In this document: piece after piece, positions 9,190 through 18,503 of the stretch
Position numbering within the stretch: the stretch's first letter is position 1
Layout of the letters: the number at the start of each line of letters is the position of its first letter
Source: an uncultured Bacteroides sp.
Lineage (GTDB): Bacteria; Bacteroidota; Bacteroidia; Bacteroidales; Bacteroidaceae
Length of the DNA stretch: 64,000 nt
Direction: 5' to 3'
NCBI GenBank assembly: GCA_902492205.1
Contig: CABUKU010000012.1
Location: forward strand, 1 to 64,000
The notes under the pieces: model-generated
The model's input: the letters and a program-made list of their open reading frames with translations, nothing else
Database searches by the model: none
Told to the model about the DNA's origin: nothing
Translations under genes and position numbers: made by a program

Positions 9190-12100
9190 ATGAACTTAGC
9201 CAAATATTCATTAGACAACACGAAGGTAGTTTACTTCTTCCTTGCCGTATTGCTCATTGGGGGAATCTTCTCCTTTGGCAATCTGGGAAAGAAAGAAGAT
9301 GCACCGTTCGTTATCAAGTCGGCGGTTATCATGACTCGCTACCCTGGAGCCGATCCTGCCGAAGTGGAAAGACTCATAACGGAACCCATCTCCCGCGAAA
9401 TACAGTCTATGAGCGGAGTCTATAAAATCAAGTCCGAATCCATGTATGGGCTGTCGAAAATAAACTTTGAACTGCAACCAAGTCTACCGGCCTCTTCCAT
9501 TCCACAGAAATGGGACGAACTGAGACGTAAAGTATTAAATATACAACCCAGTCTGCCTCCCGGAGCATCGGCACCGACCGTATCAGACGATTTCGGTGAC
9601 GTATTCGGCATTTATTACGGACTGACCGCCGATGAAGGTTTCTCTTATGACGAGATGCGCAATTGGGCGGAACGTATCAAAACACAGGTTATCACAGCCG
9701 ACGGAGTGATGAAAGTAGCCCTTTTCGGCACTCAGACGGAAGTTGTCAATGTATTTATATCGGTAGATAAACTGGCAGGCATGGGTATCGATCCGAAACA
9801 GCTTGCACAACTGCTGCAATCTCAAAACCAGATTATCAACACAGGCGAGATAGATGCGGGAGTATTGCAACTGCGTGTGGTTGCCAATGGCACATACAAA
9901 AGTCTGCAAGACATTAAAGACCAGCTCATCACTACCGGCTCCGACCAACAAGTACGCTTGGGAGACATCGCAACAGTGGAAAAGGGGTATATGAATCCTC
10001 CATCCACTATTATGCGGGTAAACGGTAAACCTGCCATTGGCATCGGTGTATCCACCGATCCGGAAAAGGATGTTGTGAAAACAGGTGAATTGGTAGATGC
10101 CCGTCTTGCCGAGCTGTTGCCGTTAATGCCCGTAGGGCTGAACATGGTTTCGCTCTATCCCGAAAATGTGATTGCCAAAGAAGCAAACAACGGTTTTATC
10201 ATTAACCTGATCGAATCCATAGTCATCGTTATTGTCATTATCATGTTGGTAATGGGAATGCGGGCAGGTATGCTGATAGGAAGTTCATTGATATTCTCCA
10301 TTGGCGGCACGCTACTCATCATGTCCCTCATAGGTGTGGGACTGAACCGCACTTCCCTTGCCGGATTTATCATAGCAATGGGTATGTTGGTGGATAATGC
10401 CATTGTGGTGACAGACAATGCACAGATAGCCATTGCCCGGGGAATGAGCCGGAGGCAGGCTTTAATCAATGGGGCAACCGGTCCTCAATGGGGATTGTTG
10501 GGAGCCACGTTCATTGCCATATGTTCCTTCCTTCCGCTATATCTGGCCCCGTCTGCGGTAGCGGAGATTGTAAAACCGTTGTTCATTGTACTGGCTATCT
10601 CCCTCGGACTCAGTTGGGTGCTTGCCCTGACACAAACCACCACTTTCGGGAACTTCATCCTGAAAGCCAACACGGGTGCAGCAGGCAAAGATCCATATGA
10701 CAAACCGTTCTACCACAAGTTTGCCAAACTGTTGAACAAGCTCATCACCTACCGTTGGCACACATTGGTGTCTATCATAGCTTTGTTTGTCATCTCTTTG
10801 GTGATAATGGGGCTAATGCCTCAAAACTTCTTCCCTAATCTGGACAAACCTTACTTCCGTGCCGATTGCTTCTTCCCCGACGGGTACAGCATCAACGAGG
10901 TGGAAACACAGATGAAGAAAGTGGAAGCCCACCTCAAAGCACAGCCCGAAGTGAAGAATGTTTCCATCACAATGGGAAGTACCCCGTTGCGTTATTACCT
11001 GGCAAGCACTTCGGTAGGACCGAAGCCCAACTTTGCCAATGTATTGATTGAACTTCACGACAGCAAACAGACTAAGAAAGCAGAAGCGGAGTTTGATACA
11101 TACATGCGTGACAATTATCCGAATATCATCACACGCTCCACGCTGTTCAAGTTATCTCCGGCAGTGGATGCAACCATTGAAATCGGGTTTATAGGCAACA
11201 ATACGGATACTTTGGTTATGCTCACCAATCAGGCGTTGGCAATCATGCACCAAAACCCGAACCTGATGAACATCCGCAACAGTTGGGGCAACAAGGTTCC
11301 TGTGTGGAAACCTGTTTTCTCACAAGAACGTGCACTGGAACTAGGGGTAAACCGTCAGTCCACAGCACAGTCCATACAGATAGCCACCACGGGAATGACA
11401 CTTGGAGAGTACCGGGAAGGCGATGTATTAATGCCTATCCTCTTAAAGAGCAACCGTGTGGACTCTTTCAAGATTAATGACCTGCGCACGCTTCCCGTGT
11501 TCGGTTCCAAGAACCTGACCACTACATTGGAACAAGTAGTGAGCGACTTCGATTTCTCCTATCAGTTCAGCAATGTGAAAGACTATAACCGGCAAATGGT
11601 AATGATGGCGCAATGCGATCCCCAAAGAGGCTATAATGCCGTAACAGCATTCAATGAAGTATGGACGCAAGTTCAGAAAGAGATAAACGTGCCCGAAGGT
11701 TACACCATGAAGTTCTTCGGAGAGCAGGAGAGCCAAAAGGAATCCAACGATGCGCTTGCCGCCAATCTCCCGCTCACGTTCTTCCTGATGTTCGTCACCT
11801 TGCTACTCCTATTCCGCACTTACAAGAAACCTACGGTTATCCTCTTGATGATACCGCTTATCTTCATCGGCGTAGTGTTGGGACTGCTCGTTATGGGTAA
11901 ATCGTTCGACTTCTTTGCCATTCTCGGTCTGTTGGGACTTATTGGCATGAACATCAAGAATGCCATTGTATTGGTTGACCAGATTGATATTGAAACAAAG
12001 AACGGACTCGCACCGCGCAATGCCGTGGTTGCAGCAACCGTCAGCCGCATCATACCTGTGGCAATGGCTTCGGGCACAACCATTCTCGGCATGCTTCCTT

Positions 12101-12222
12101 TGCTGTTCGATGCCATGTTTGGCGGAATGGCAGCCACTATCATGGGTGGTTTGTTCGTTGCTTCCGCACTGACATTACTCATATTACCGGTAGCTTATTG
12201 CACCATGTTAAAGATTAAATAA
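9190..12222 (+). CDS. RND efflux pump, inner-membrane transporter
   Basis: 1010 residues of the HAE-1/AcrB class: a first membrane helix at about 12-32, a large periplasmic loop, six helices around 335-535, a second periplasmic loop, and six C-terminal helices. Proton-relay features are visible in the central helices (GMLVDNAIVVTDNA, Asp402). Duplicated signatures such as GLIGMNIKNAIVLVDQ occur in the C-terminal half. Length is normal. It works with the upstream adaptor and downstream TolC protein to export lipophilic compounds. No TetR/MarR regulator lies beside the operon. Confidence 0.93.
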   Translation: MNLAKYSLDNTKVVYFFLAVLLIGGIFSFGNLGKKEDAPFVIKSAVIMTRYPGADPAEVERLITEPISREIQSMSGVYKIKSESMYGLSKINFELQPSLPASSIPQKWDELRRKVLNIQPSLPPGASAPTVSDDFGDVFGIYYGLTADEGFSYDEMRNWAERIKTQVITADGVMKVALFGTQTEVVNVFISVDKLAGMGIDPKQLAQLLQSQNQIINTGEIDAGVLQLRVVANGTYKSLQDIKDQLITTGSDQQVRLGDIATVEKGYMNPPSTIMRVNGKPAIGIGVSTDPEKDVVKTGELVDARLAELLPLMPVGLNMVSLYPENVIAKEANNGFIINLIESIVIVIVIIMLVMGMRAGMLIGSSLIFSIGGTLLIMSLIGVGLNRTSLAGFIIAMGMLVDNAIVVTDNAQIAIARGMSRRQALINGATGPQWGLLGATFIAICSFLPLYLAPSAVAEIVKPLFIVLAISLGLSWVLALTQTTTFGNFILKANTGAAGKDPYDKPFYHKFAKLLNKLITYRWHTLVSIIALFVISLVIMGLMPQNFFPNLDKPYFRADCFFPDGYSINEVETQMKKVEAHLKAQPEVKNVSITMGSTPLRYYLASTSVGPKPNFANVLIELHDSKQTKKAEAEFDTYMRDNYPNIITRSTLFKLSPAVDATIEIGFIGNNTDTLVMLTNQALAIMHQNPNLMNIRNSWGNKVPVWKPVFSQERALELGVNRQSTAQSIQIATTGMTLGEYREGDVLMPILLKSNRVDSFKINDLRTLPVFGSKNLTTTLEQVVSDFDFSYQFSNVKDYNRQMVMMAQCDPQRGYNAVTAFNEVWTQVQKEINVPEGYTMKFFGEQESQKESNDALAANLPLTFFLMFVTLLLLFRTYKKPTVILLMIPLIFIGVVLGLLVMGKSFDFFAILGLLGLIGMNIKNAIVLVDQIDIETKNGLAPRNAVVAATVSRIIPVAMASGTTILGMLPLLFDAMFGGMAATIMGGLFVASALTLLILPVAYCTMLKIK

Positions 12223-12230
12223 ACAAAGAT

Positions 12231-13511
12231 ATGATGAATCAACCTAAACATATAATCACCGCCTGCCTTCTCGCTTTCTCTTTGGGAAGTGTTGCACAAG
12301 ATGCCCTTACCCCCGAAACATACCGTGAGAAGGTTTTGAATTACAGTCAGGTACTAAAGCAATCGAGACAACAAACAAGCGCATCCGTTGCAGGCAAGAA
12401 GATAGCCTACAAGGGTTATCTTCCCAAGCTGGACTTTGCAGCCGATGCCACTCTCGACCTGAAAGAACTGCAAGCATGGGACGGCGCGGAAGGCGAATAC
12501 CGCAATCACACCTATTCCGGGCAACTCACCCTTTCCCAGCCGCTTTATGCAGGAGGAGCCTTGCAAGCCCAAAACAAAATAGCCGAGCAAGACCTCAAGT
12601 TAAGCGAACTGAGTGAAGAACTTACCTATGACCAGATAAACTATCAGGCGGATGCCGCATATTGGAACGCCTCGGCCTACCTTGCGCTTTTCAAGTCTGC
12701 TCAGGAATTCTATGATATTGTGAAAAAGCAACATGATGTTATCTCCGACCGTTTTGAGGACGGAATGATCTCACGTACCGACTTGCTGATGATCTCCACC
12801 CGTCTGAAAGAAGCCGAACTGCAATTACAGATAGCGGAAAAGAACTATACGCTTGCCATGCAGAAGCTGCATATATTGATGGGCATGGAACCTAATTCCC
12901 CTATGGAAGCATTGACAAACATCAATACAGCCCGGCCCCGGCCAACGCTTTTATCATTGAACGAAGTACTGGACCGCCGTGCAGATTACCTCAGCACCGG
13001 GGCAGACCTTGTTCGTCAGGAAGCAGTGCGCAAGGCAGCTATCTCCAAATATAACCCGCAACTCAACCTCAACGTAAGCGGGGGCTGGGGAAGCGCCGCC
13101 CCAAACATAGGATATGATCCTCAATGGAATGCCATGGCAGGAGTTTACCTCCGTGTCCCCATTTTCTATTGGGGCGAACGCAAGCAAACAAACTTGCAGA
13201 ACCGTGCGCTCATCAACATAAAGAAGTTACAGCAAAGCTACGTAACGGACAATATCAACGAAGAGCTAAGCGGTGCATGGACAAAGATTACCCAAAGCGA
13301 ACAGCAAGTGAACATTGCTATGGACAACGTAAAGTTCGCCCAAGAAAACCTAGACCTCGTCACCTTCTCCTACAACGAAGGAAAAGCTTCGATGGTGGAC
13401 GTGCTCAGTGCACAACTGTCGTGGACTCAGGCACAAAGCAATGTAATCAACGCATATCTGGCGCATAAAATGGCATTAGCCGAGTATAATAAAGTGGTTT
13501 CCGCCTATTAA
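12231..13511 (+). CDS. TolC-family outer-membrane efflux channel
   Basis: 426 residues with a Sec signal peptide (ending near LGSVAQD). Two repeated OEP domains are rich in long amphipathic helices with ALA/NQA heptad patterns. The second repeat carries the ITQSEQQVNIAMDNVKFAQENLDLVTFSYNEG region near the C-terminus, typical of TolC proteins. It starts 8 bases after the pump stop codon, which places it in the same operon. Two consecutive ATG codons (12231 and 12234) make the exact start uncertain by one residue. Confidence 0.92.
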   Translation: MMNQPKHIITACLLAFSLGSVAQDALTPETYREKVLNYSQVLKQSRQQTSASVAGKKIAYKGYLPKLDFAADATLDLKELQAWDGAEGEYRNHTYSGQLTLSQPLYAGGALQAQNKIAEQDLKLSELSEELTYDQINYQADAAYWNASAYLALFKSAQEFYDIVKKQHDVISDRFEDGMISRTDLLMISTRLKEAELQLQIAEKNYTLAMQKLHILMGMEPNSPMEALTNINTARPRPTLLSLNEVLDRRADYLSTGADLVRQEAVRKAAISKYNPQLNLNVSGGWGSAAPNIGYDPQWNAMAGVYLRVPIFYWGERKQTNLQNRALINIKKLQQSYVTDNINEELSGAWTKITQSEQQVNIAMDNVKFAQENLDLVTFSYNEGKASMVDVLSAQLSWTQAQSNVINAYLAHKMALAEYNKVVSAY

Positions 13512-13532
13512 TTTCCCCATTTTCCTGCACAT

Positions 13533-13630
13533 ATTTACCGTCCCACAATTGTGGGACGATTGTACCACAACCATGAGACGATCGTCCCACAATTGTGAGA
13601 CGGTCGTCCCATATATGTGGGACGGTAAAT
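13533..13630. repeat. Four-unit 22-bp palindrome array (array A)
   Basis: Four consecutive 22-base units occupy 13538-13559, 13560-13581, 13582-13603 and 13604-13625 with no spacers. Each is a full or imperfect dyad with CGTCCCA at the left, a CACAATTGTG-like core, and GGGACG/GAGACG at the right. The ends form an inverted repeat extended by flanks (13533-13547 with 13616-13630, 15 bp exact). It lies in the 336-base gap between the TolC gene and recJ. An array of identical design lies at 35126-35213. The rest of the gap (13631-13847) is AT-rich with no clear feature. Confidence 0.85.
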
Positions 13631-13847
13631 TCATAAGGACGAACACACAAATCTTCCAAAGATAAATTATATTATTTCAGATAAAGAATATAAAATAATT
13701 AGTGCAATACCATATATGCATTCCTTTTTTTCGTAATTTTACGTTTTGAAATATATTCATGTAAGAGCAGGTAAAACCGTCCGCTTACATGCCAAACGGG
13801 ATAAAGCCCCGCCACGAGACAGAAGAAAAGAAAAAATAATATATATA

Positions 13848-15566
13848 ATGAATAACAGATGGAACTATCAACCTCCTACACATGAACAAACAGAAGCGGG
13901 CAGTGCCCTTGCAAAGGAGATTGGGATTCATCCCATTCTCGGCCGACTACTTGTGCAGCGCGGTGTCAGTACCGCAGACGAGGCAAAGAAATTCTTTCGT
14001 CCTCAGTTGAGCGATTTGCACGATCCATTCCTGATGAAGGACATGGACCTTGCCGTAGAACGCCTTAACCTGGCAATGGGAAGAAAGGAGCGTATTCTTA
14101 TTTACGGAGATTATGACGTGGACGGAACCACCGCTGTGGCACTCGTCTACAAGTTCTTACAACAGTTTTATTCAAACATTGATTACTACATCCCCGACCG
14201 GTATAACGAAGGTTATGGAGTATCGACCAAGGGAGTAGACTATGCAGCCGAAACAGGTGTGGGGCTGATTATCGTTCTCGACTGCGGGATAAAGGCAGTG
14301 GAAGAAATTGCTTATGCCAAGGAAAAAGGAATAGACTTCATCATCTGCGACCACCATGTGCCGGATGAAGTGCTTCCGCCTGCCGTGGCTATCCTCAATG
14401 CCAAAAGGGTGGATAATACCTATCCTTATACCGATCTTTCGGGTTGCGGCGTAGGTTTCAAATTCATGCAGGCTTTTGCCATCAGTAACGGAATTATGTT
14501 CCAGCAACTCACTCCCCTGCTCGATTTATGTGCCGTGAGCATTGCATCGGACATTGTTCCCATTATGGGAGAGAACCGCATCCTTGCCTACCACGGATTA
14601 AAGCAGCTCAACGCTAATCCAAGTATAGGGCTGAAAGCCATTATAGACATCTGCGGACTGGGCGAAAGAGAGATAACCCTGAGCGATATTGTCTTTAAAA
14701 TCGGTCCGCGCATCAATGCTTCGGGACGCATACAGACAGGAAAAGAATCCGTAGACCTGCTGATAGAAAAAGACTTTCAGGCAGCATTGGAAAAGAGCAA
14801 CCACATCAACCAATATAACGAAACCCGCAAAGATCTCGACAAAAGCATGACGGAAGAAGCCAACAATATTGTAGACAATATTGAAGGACTTACCGACCGG
14901 CGCTCCATTGTCCTTTACAATGAGGACTGGCATAAAGGGGTAATCGGCATCGTTGCTTCCAGATTAACGGAGATATATTACCGTCCCGCTGTGGTGCTTA
15001 CCCGCACGGACGACCTTGCTACCGGTTCGGCACGTTCGGTTTCGGGCTTCGATGTGTACAAAGCCATCGAGAGTTGCCGTGACTTGTTGGAGAACTTCGG
15101 CGGACACACCTATGCAGCAGGTTTGTCTATGAAAGTGGAGAATGTGGACGAGTTCACCCGCCGCTTCGAAGAGTTTGTTTCCAAAAACATCTTGCCGGAA
15201 CAAACAAGTGCAGTGATTGACATTGATGCTGAGATAGATTTCAGAGACATCAGTCCCAAATTCTTCAGCGATTTGAAGAAATTCAATCCTTTTGGTCCCG
15301 ATAACCACAAACCGGTGTTCTGCACGCAGCATGTGTATGACTATGGAACAAGCAAGGTAGTGGGCCGTGACCAAGAACATATCAAGCTGGAACTGGTGGA
15401 TAACAAATCGAACAATGTGATGAACGGCATCGCTTTCGGACAGAGTTCGCAAGCCCGTTACATCAAGACGAAACGTTCGTTCGATATTTGTTACAGCATC
15501 GAAGAAAACACACATAAGCGCGGAGAAGTGCAATTGCAGATTGAAGACATTAAACCGACGGATTGA
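13848..15566 (+). CDS. recJ: Single-stranded-DNA-specific exonuclease RecJ
   Basis: 572 residues from the ATG at 13848. The upstream in-frame extension from 13746 reads Arg/Lys-rich sequence unlike RecJ. RecJ degrades single-stranded DNA 5'-3' in recombination and mismatch repair. The DHH phosphoesterase motifs are present: YGDYDVDGTTA near residue 85, the name-giving DHH at residues 168-170 (ICDHHVPDE), and a DHHA1 region with FGGHTYAAGLSM. A C-terminal OB-like domain follows. Its stop codon overlaps the recQ start. Confidence 0.95.
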   Translation: MNNRWNYQPPTHEQTEAGSALAKEIGIHPILGRLLVQRGVSTADEAKKFFRPQLSDLHDPFLMKDMDLAVERLNLAMGRKERILIYGDYDVDGTTAVALVYKFLQQFYSNIDYYIPDRYNEGYGVSTKGVDYAAETGVGLIIVLDCGIKAVEEIAYAKEKGIDFIICDHHVPDEVLPPAVAILNAKRVDNTYPYTDLSGCGVGFKFMQAFAISNGIMFQQLTPLLDLCAVSIASDIVPIMGENRILAYHGLKQLNANPSIGLKAIIDICGLGEREITLSDIVFKIGPRINASGRIQTGKESVDLLIEKDFQAALEKSNHINQYNETRKDLDKSMTEEANNIVDNIEGLTDRRSIVLYNEDWHKGVIGIVASRLTEIYYRPAVVLTRTDDLATGSARSVSGFDVYKAIESCRDLLENFGGHTYAAGLSMKVENVDEFTRRFEEFVSKNILPEQTSAVIDIDAEIDFRDISPKFFSDLKKFNPFGPDNHKPVFCTQHVYDYGTSKVVGRDQEHIKLELVDNKSNNVMNGIAFGQSSQARYIKTKRSFDICYSIEENTHKRGEVQLQIEDIKPTD

Positions 15567-17458
15567 ATGCCTATCAACAAATATTAAAAGAATTCTGGGG
15601 TTACGATTCGTTTCGTGACCTTCAGGAAGATATTATATGCAGTATCGGTGAGGGAAAAGACACACTCGGACTGATGCCCACAGGGGGAGGTAAGTCCATC
15701 ACCTTTCAAGTCCCTGCATTGGCAAAGGAAGGTTTATGCATAGTCATTACTCCTCTTATCTCCCTGATGAAAGACCAAGTGCAAAACCTTCGCGGACGGG
15801 GTATCAAAGCCGTTGCCATTTACTCGGGCATGACACGCCAAGAAATACTCGTTGCACTTGAGAACTGCATCTTCGGAGATTACAAGTTCCTGTACATTTC
15901 ACCCGAACGACTTGCGACAGACATCTTCCGCACCAAGCTCCGTTCCATGAAAGTGAACCTCATCACGGTAGATGAATCACACTGCATCTCCCAATGGGGA
16001 TATGACTTCCGCCCGGCTTACCTGAAGATAGCCGAAATACGCGACCTCCTTCCCGGAGTTCCCGTACTGGCACTTACGGCAACAGCCACACCGGAAGTGG
16101 TGAAAGACATACAGGAACGTTTGCACTTCAAGGAAGAAAATGTGTTCCGCATGAGCTTTGAGCGAAAGAACCTTGCCTACATCGTTCGTCGCACAGAAAA
16201 CAAGATGCAGGAAACCCTCCATATATTAAATAAGGTACAAGGAAGTGCCATTATCTATACCCGCAACCGCAAGCGCACCAAAGACGTTGCCGAAGTGCTC
16301 AATAAAGAAGGCATCACAGCCGATTTCTACCATGCAGGGCTGAGTAATGAAACTAAAGACCTCAGGCAAAAGAGGTGGCAAAGCGGAGAATGCAGGGTGA
16401 TGGTTGCCACAAATGCTTTTGGTATGGGCATAGACAAGCCGGATGTGCGCATTGTTATCCATGTTGATTTACCGGACTCGCCGGAAGCGTACTTCCAAGA
16501 AGCAGGACGTGCCGGACGCGACCGCCAGAAAGCTTATGCCATAATGCTTTATTCCAAAACGGATAAGACTACTCTCAACAAACGAATTGCCGATACTTTT
16601 CCCGACAGGGAATACATCAAGCAGGTGTATGAGCATTTGAACTACTTTTATCAAATGGCAATGGGTGACGGACTGGGTTGCATATATGATTTCAACCTCG
16701 AAGAGTTCTGCCGCAAGTTCAAGCATTTCCCCGTTCCTGCCAACAGCGCGCTCAATATACTTACCCAAGCGGGATATATAGAATATACCGATGAGCAGGA
16801 TAATGCTTCCCGCTTGATATTCACCATCCGCCGCGACGAGTTATATAAGCTCCATGAAATGGGAAAGGAAGCCGAGACACTCATTCAGGCAATACTGAGG
16901 GGTTACACAGGTATCTTCACGGATTATGCTTATATCCATGAAGACTCTCTCTCATTGCGCACAGGGCTGAGCCGCCAACAGATCTATGAAACTCTGGTAA
17001 TGCTCTCCAAGCGCAGGATCATAGACTACATTCCACACAAGAAAACTCCTTTCATTATATATACACGGGAACGGGTGGAGTTACGCCATCTGGTAATAAC
17101 CAAGGAAGTATATGAGGAACGAAAAGAACGCTATGCCGCCCGTATCAAGGCAATAACAGAGTATGCCGACTCGGACGATGCTTGCCGCAGCCGTATGCTT
17201 CTCCGTTATTTCGGTGAGAAGAACGAACATAACTGCGGACAATGTGACGTGTGCCTCAGCAAAAAGAAACATCCGTTAAAACAAAGTGAATTCGATAAGA
17301 TAGCCGAACAAATCTATCAATTACTTGAAACCAAGACATTGACTTCGGCGGAGCTTGTGAAGCAGATTGACTTGGATGCCGACAGAGTATGTGAAGTATT
17401 GCAATACCTGATAGATGAAGAAAAGCTAACAATGAAAGACGGAATTATTGGAAAATAG
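15563..17458 (+). CDS. recQ: ATP-dependent DNA helicase RecQ
   Basis: 631 residues. 3'-5' helicase acting with RecJ on stalled forks and recombination intermediates. Walker A is MPTGGGKS (Lys44) and Walker B-type DESH starts at Asp137. The helicase C-terminal domain includes TNAFGMGIDKPDVR and FQEAGRAGRD. The Cys-rich zinc region appears as CRSRMLLRYFGE...CGQCDVC around residues 540-570. The C-terminus carries a short winged-helix-like segment but no recognisable HRDC domain. The start is TTG overlapping the recJ stop (TTGA), the only start that keeps the NAYQQILKEFWGYDSFR N-terminus; the nearby ATG at 15567 is out of frame. Confidence 0.93.
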   Translation: MNAYQQILKEFWGYDSFRDLQEDIICSIGEGKDTLGLMPTGGGKSITFQVPALAKEGLCIVITPLISLMKDQVQNLRGRGIKAVAIYSGMTRQEILVALENCIFGDYKFLYISPERLATDIFRTKLRSMKVNLITVDESHCISQWGYDFRPAYLKIAEIRDLLPGVPVLALTATATPEVVKDIQERLHFKEENVFRMSFERKNLAYIVRRTENKMQETLHILNKVQGSAIIYTRNRKRTKDVAEVLNKEGITADFYHAGLSNETKDLRQKRWQSGECRVMVATNAFGMGIDKPDVRIVIHVDLPDSPEAYFQEAGRAGRDRQKAYAIMLYSKTDKTTLNKRIADTFPDREYIKQVYEHLNYFYQMAMGDGLGCIYDFNLEEFCRKFKHFPVPANSALNILTQAGYIEYTDEQDNASRLIFTIRRDELYKLHEMGKEAETLIQAILRGYTGIFTDYAYIHEDSLSLRTGLSRQQIYETLVMLSKRRIIDYIPHKKTPFIIYTRERVELRHLVITKEVYEERKERYAARIKAITEYADSDDACRSRMLLRYFGEKNEHNCGQCDVCLSKKKHPLKQSEFDKIAEQIYQLLETKTLTSAELVKQIDLDADRVCEVLQYLIDEEKLTMKDGIIGK

Positions 17459-17477
17459 AACAAATTACTTACTTTTG
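17448..17477 (+). promoter_or_regulatory. Promoter of the TPR gene
   Basis: TTG at 17448-17450, exactly 19 bases, then TACTTTTG at 17470-17477: a full match to the Bacteroides housekeeping promoter. It overlaps the 3' end of recQ and lies 27 bases upstream of the start codon at 17505. Confidence 0.75.
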
Positions 17478-17504
17478 CAGTAAACTAAAAAATAACACAC
17501 AATC

Positions 17505-18461
17505 ATGGTCAATTTTCTTAAATCATTCTTCACAGGCAAGTCTGAAGAAGCTGAAAATGATAAAGCTAAAAACGAGAAAAAGAATTTCGAAATACTCAAA
17601 TATGATGGGATAAGAGCACAGCGGATGGGCAAACTTGCCTATGCCATCAAGTGCTTTACCGAAGCCCTTGCCATCCGGAAAGATTTCGAAACCTGTAACT
17701 ATTTGGCTACTGCCTATATCCAAAACAACCAATTAACGGAAGCTCGCGAAACGTTCAGGCAAATGGCAGAAATGGAAGAAGTAGATGCAGCTACCTATTT
17801 ATCTCTTGCAAGCGTGTGCTACATGGAAGAAGATTATCAGGCAATGAAAGAAAGCTGCCAAAAAGCAATCGAGTTGGATAAAGAGAATGCAGCCGCTTTC
17901 TATCTGCTTGCCAAAGCCGACCGGGGATTAAAAAATGATCTCGAAGCCATTGCAAATCTGACAAAAGCCATTGTACTGCGTGAAGACTACATGGAAGCAT
18001 ACCTGCTGCGTGCCGAAGTTCTTAAAGAAATGAGGCAATACAAAGAAGCACTGGCAGACGTGGAAAATGTATTGAAACAAAACGCCGAAGAGGAAGCAGC
18101 CCTTTTGCTACGCGGAAAGATGAAGGAAGATGTAGATGCAGCCGAAGAAGCCATGAAAGACTACATCCGGGTAACAGAAATCAACCCTTTCAACGAACAG
18201 GCTTATCTTTGCCTGGGACAATTGCTAATCTCGGAAAAGAAATTCGACCAAGCAATCGCACACTTTGACGAAGCCATCGAAATAAATCCGGAGTTTGCAA
18301 AAGCATACCATGAAAGAGGACGTGCCAAGTTACTGAATGGTGATAAAGAAGGTTCTGTTGAAGATATGAAGAAAGCATTGGAGCTGAACCCAAAAGCGGA
18401 AGACAGCATCAACGGACAATATGACAATTTTGATAATCTATACGCTAACCAACCTCTATAA
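17505..18461 (+). CDS. TPR-repeat protein, probably cytoplasmic
   Basis: 318 residues without signal peptide or membrane helix. A Lys/Glu-rich N-terminus (about 30 residues) is followed by roughly seven TPR units of about 34 residues with the W/G/Y/A/F/A/P spacing (for example AFYLLAKADRGLKNDLEAIANLTKAI and AKAYHERGRAKLLNGDKEGSVEDMKKALELNP). TPRs are protein-interaction scaffolds; the partner is unknown. It has its own promoter and faces the LytTR operon across a shared terminator. Confidence 0.8.
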   Translation: MVNFLKSFFTGKSEEAENDKAKNEKKNFEILKYDGIRAQRMGKLAYAIKCFTEALAIRKDFETCNYLATAYIQNNQLTEARETFRQMAEMEEVDAATYLSLASVCYMEEDYQAMKESCQKAIELDKENAAAFYLLAKADRGLKNDLEAIANLTKAIVLREDYMEAYLLRAEVLKEMRQYKEALADVENVLKQNAEEEAALLLRGKMKEDVDAAEEAMKDYIRVTEINPFNEQAYLCLGQLLISEKKFDQAIAHFDEAIEINPEFAKAYHERGRAKLLNGDKEGSVEDMKKALELNPKAEDSINGQYDNFDNLYANQPL

Positions 18462-18465
18462 TATA

Positions 18466-18503
18466 ATGTTGTAAAGGCGAGCTTATTGCCGCCTTTACAA
18501 CAT
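18466..18503. terminator. Bidirectional terminator between convergent genes
   Basis: ATGTTGTAAAGGCG (18466-18479) pairs perfectly with CGCCTTTACAACAT (18490-18503) over a 10-base loop, with attctt on the plus side and AT-rich sequence on the minus side. It overlaps the last codons of the minus-strand regulator. Confidence 0.85.

Noticed and set aside
13538..13625. The 22-bp arrays as CRISPR
   Set aside because: Units are contiguous, palindromic and lack spacers; no cas genes in the window.
13746..13847. N-terminal extension of recJ
   Set aside because: Arg/Lys-rich residues unlike RecJ; the ATG at 13848 fits the family start.
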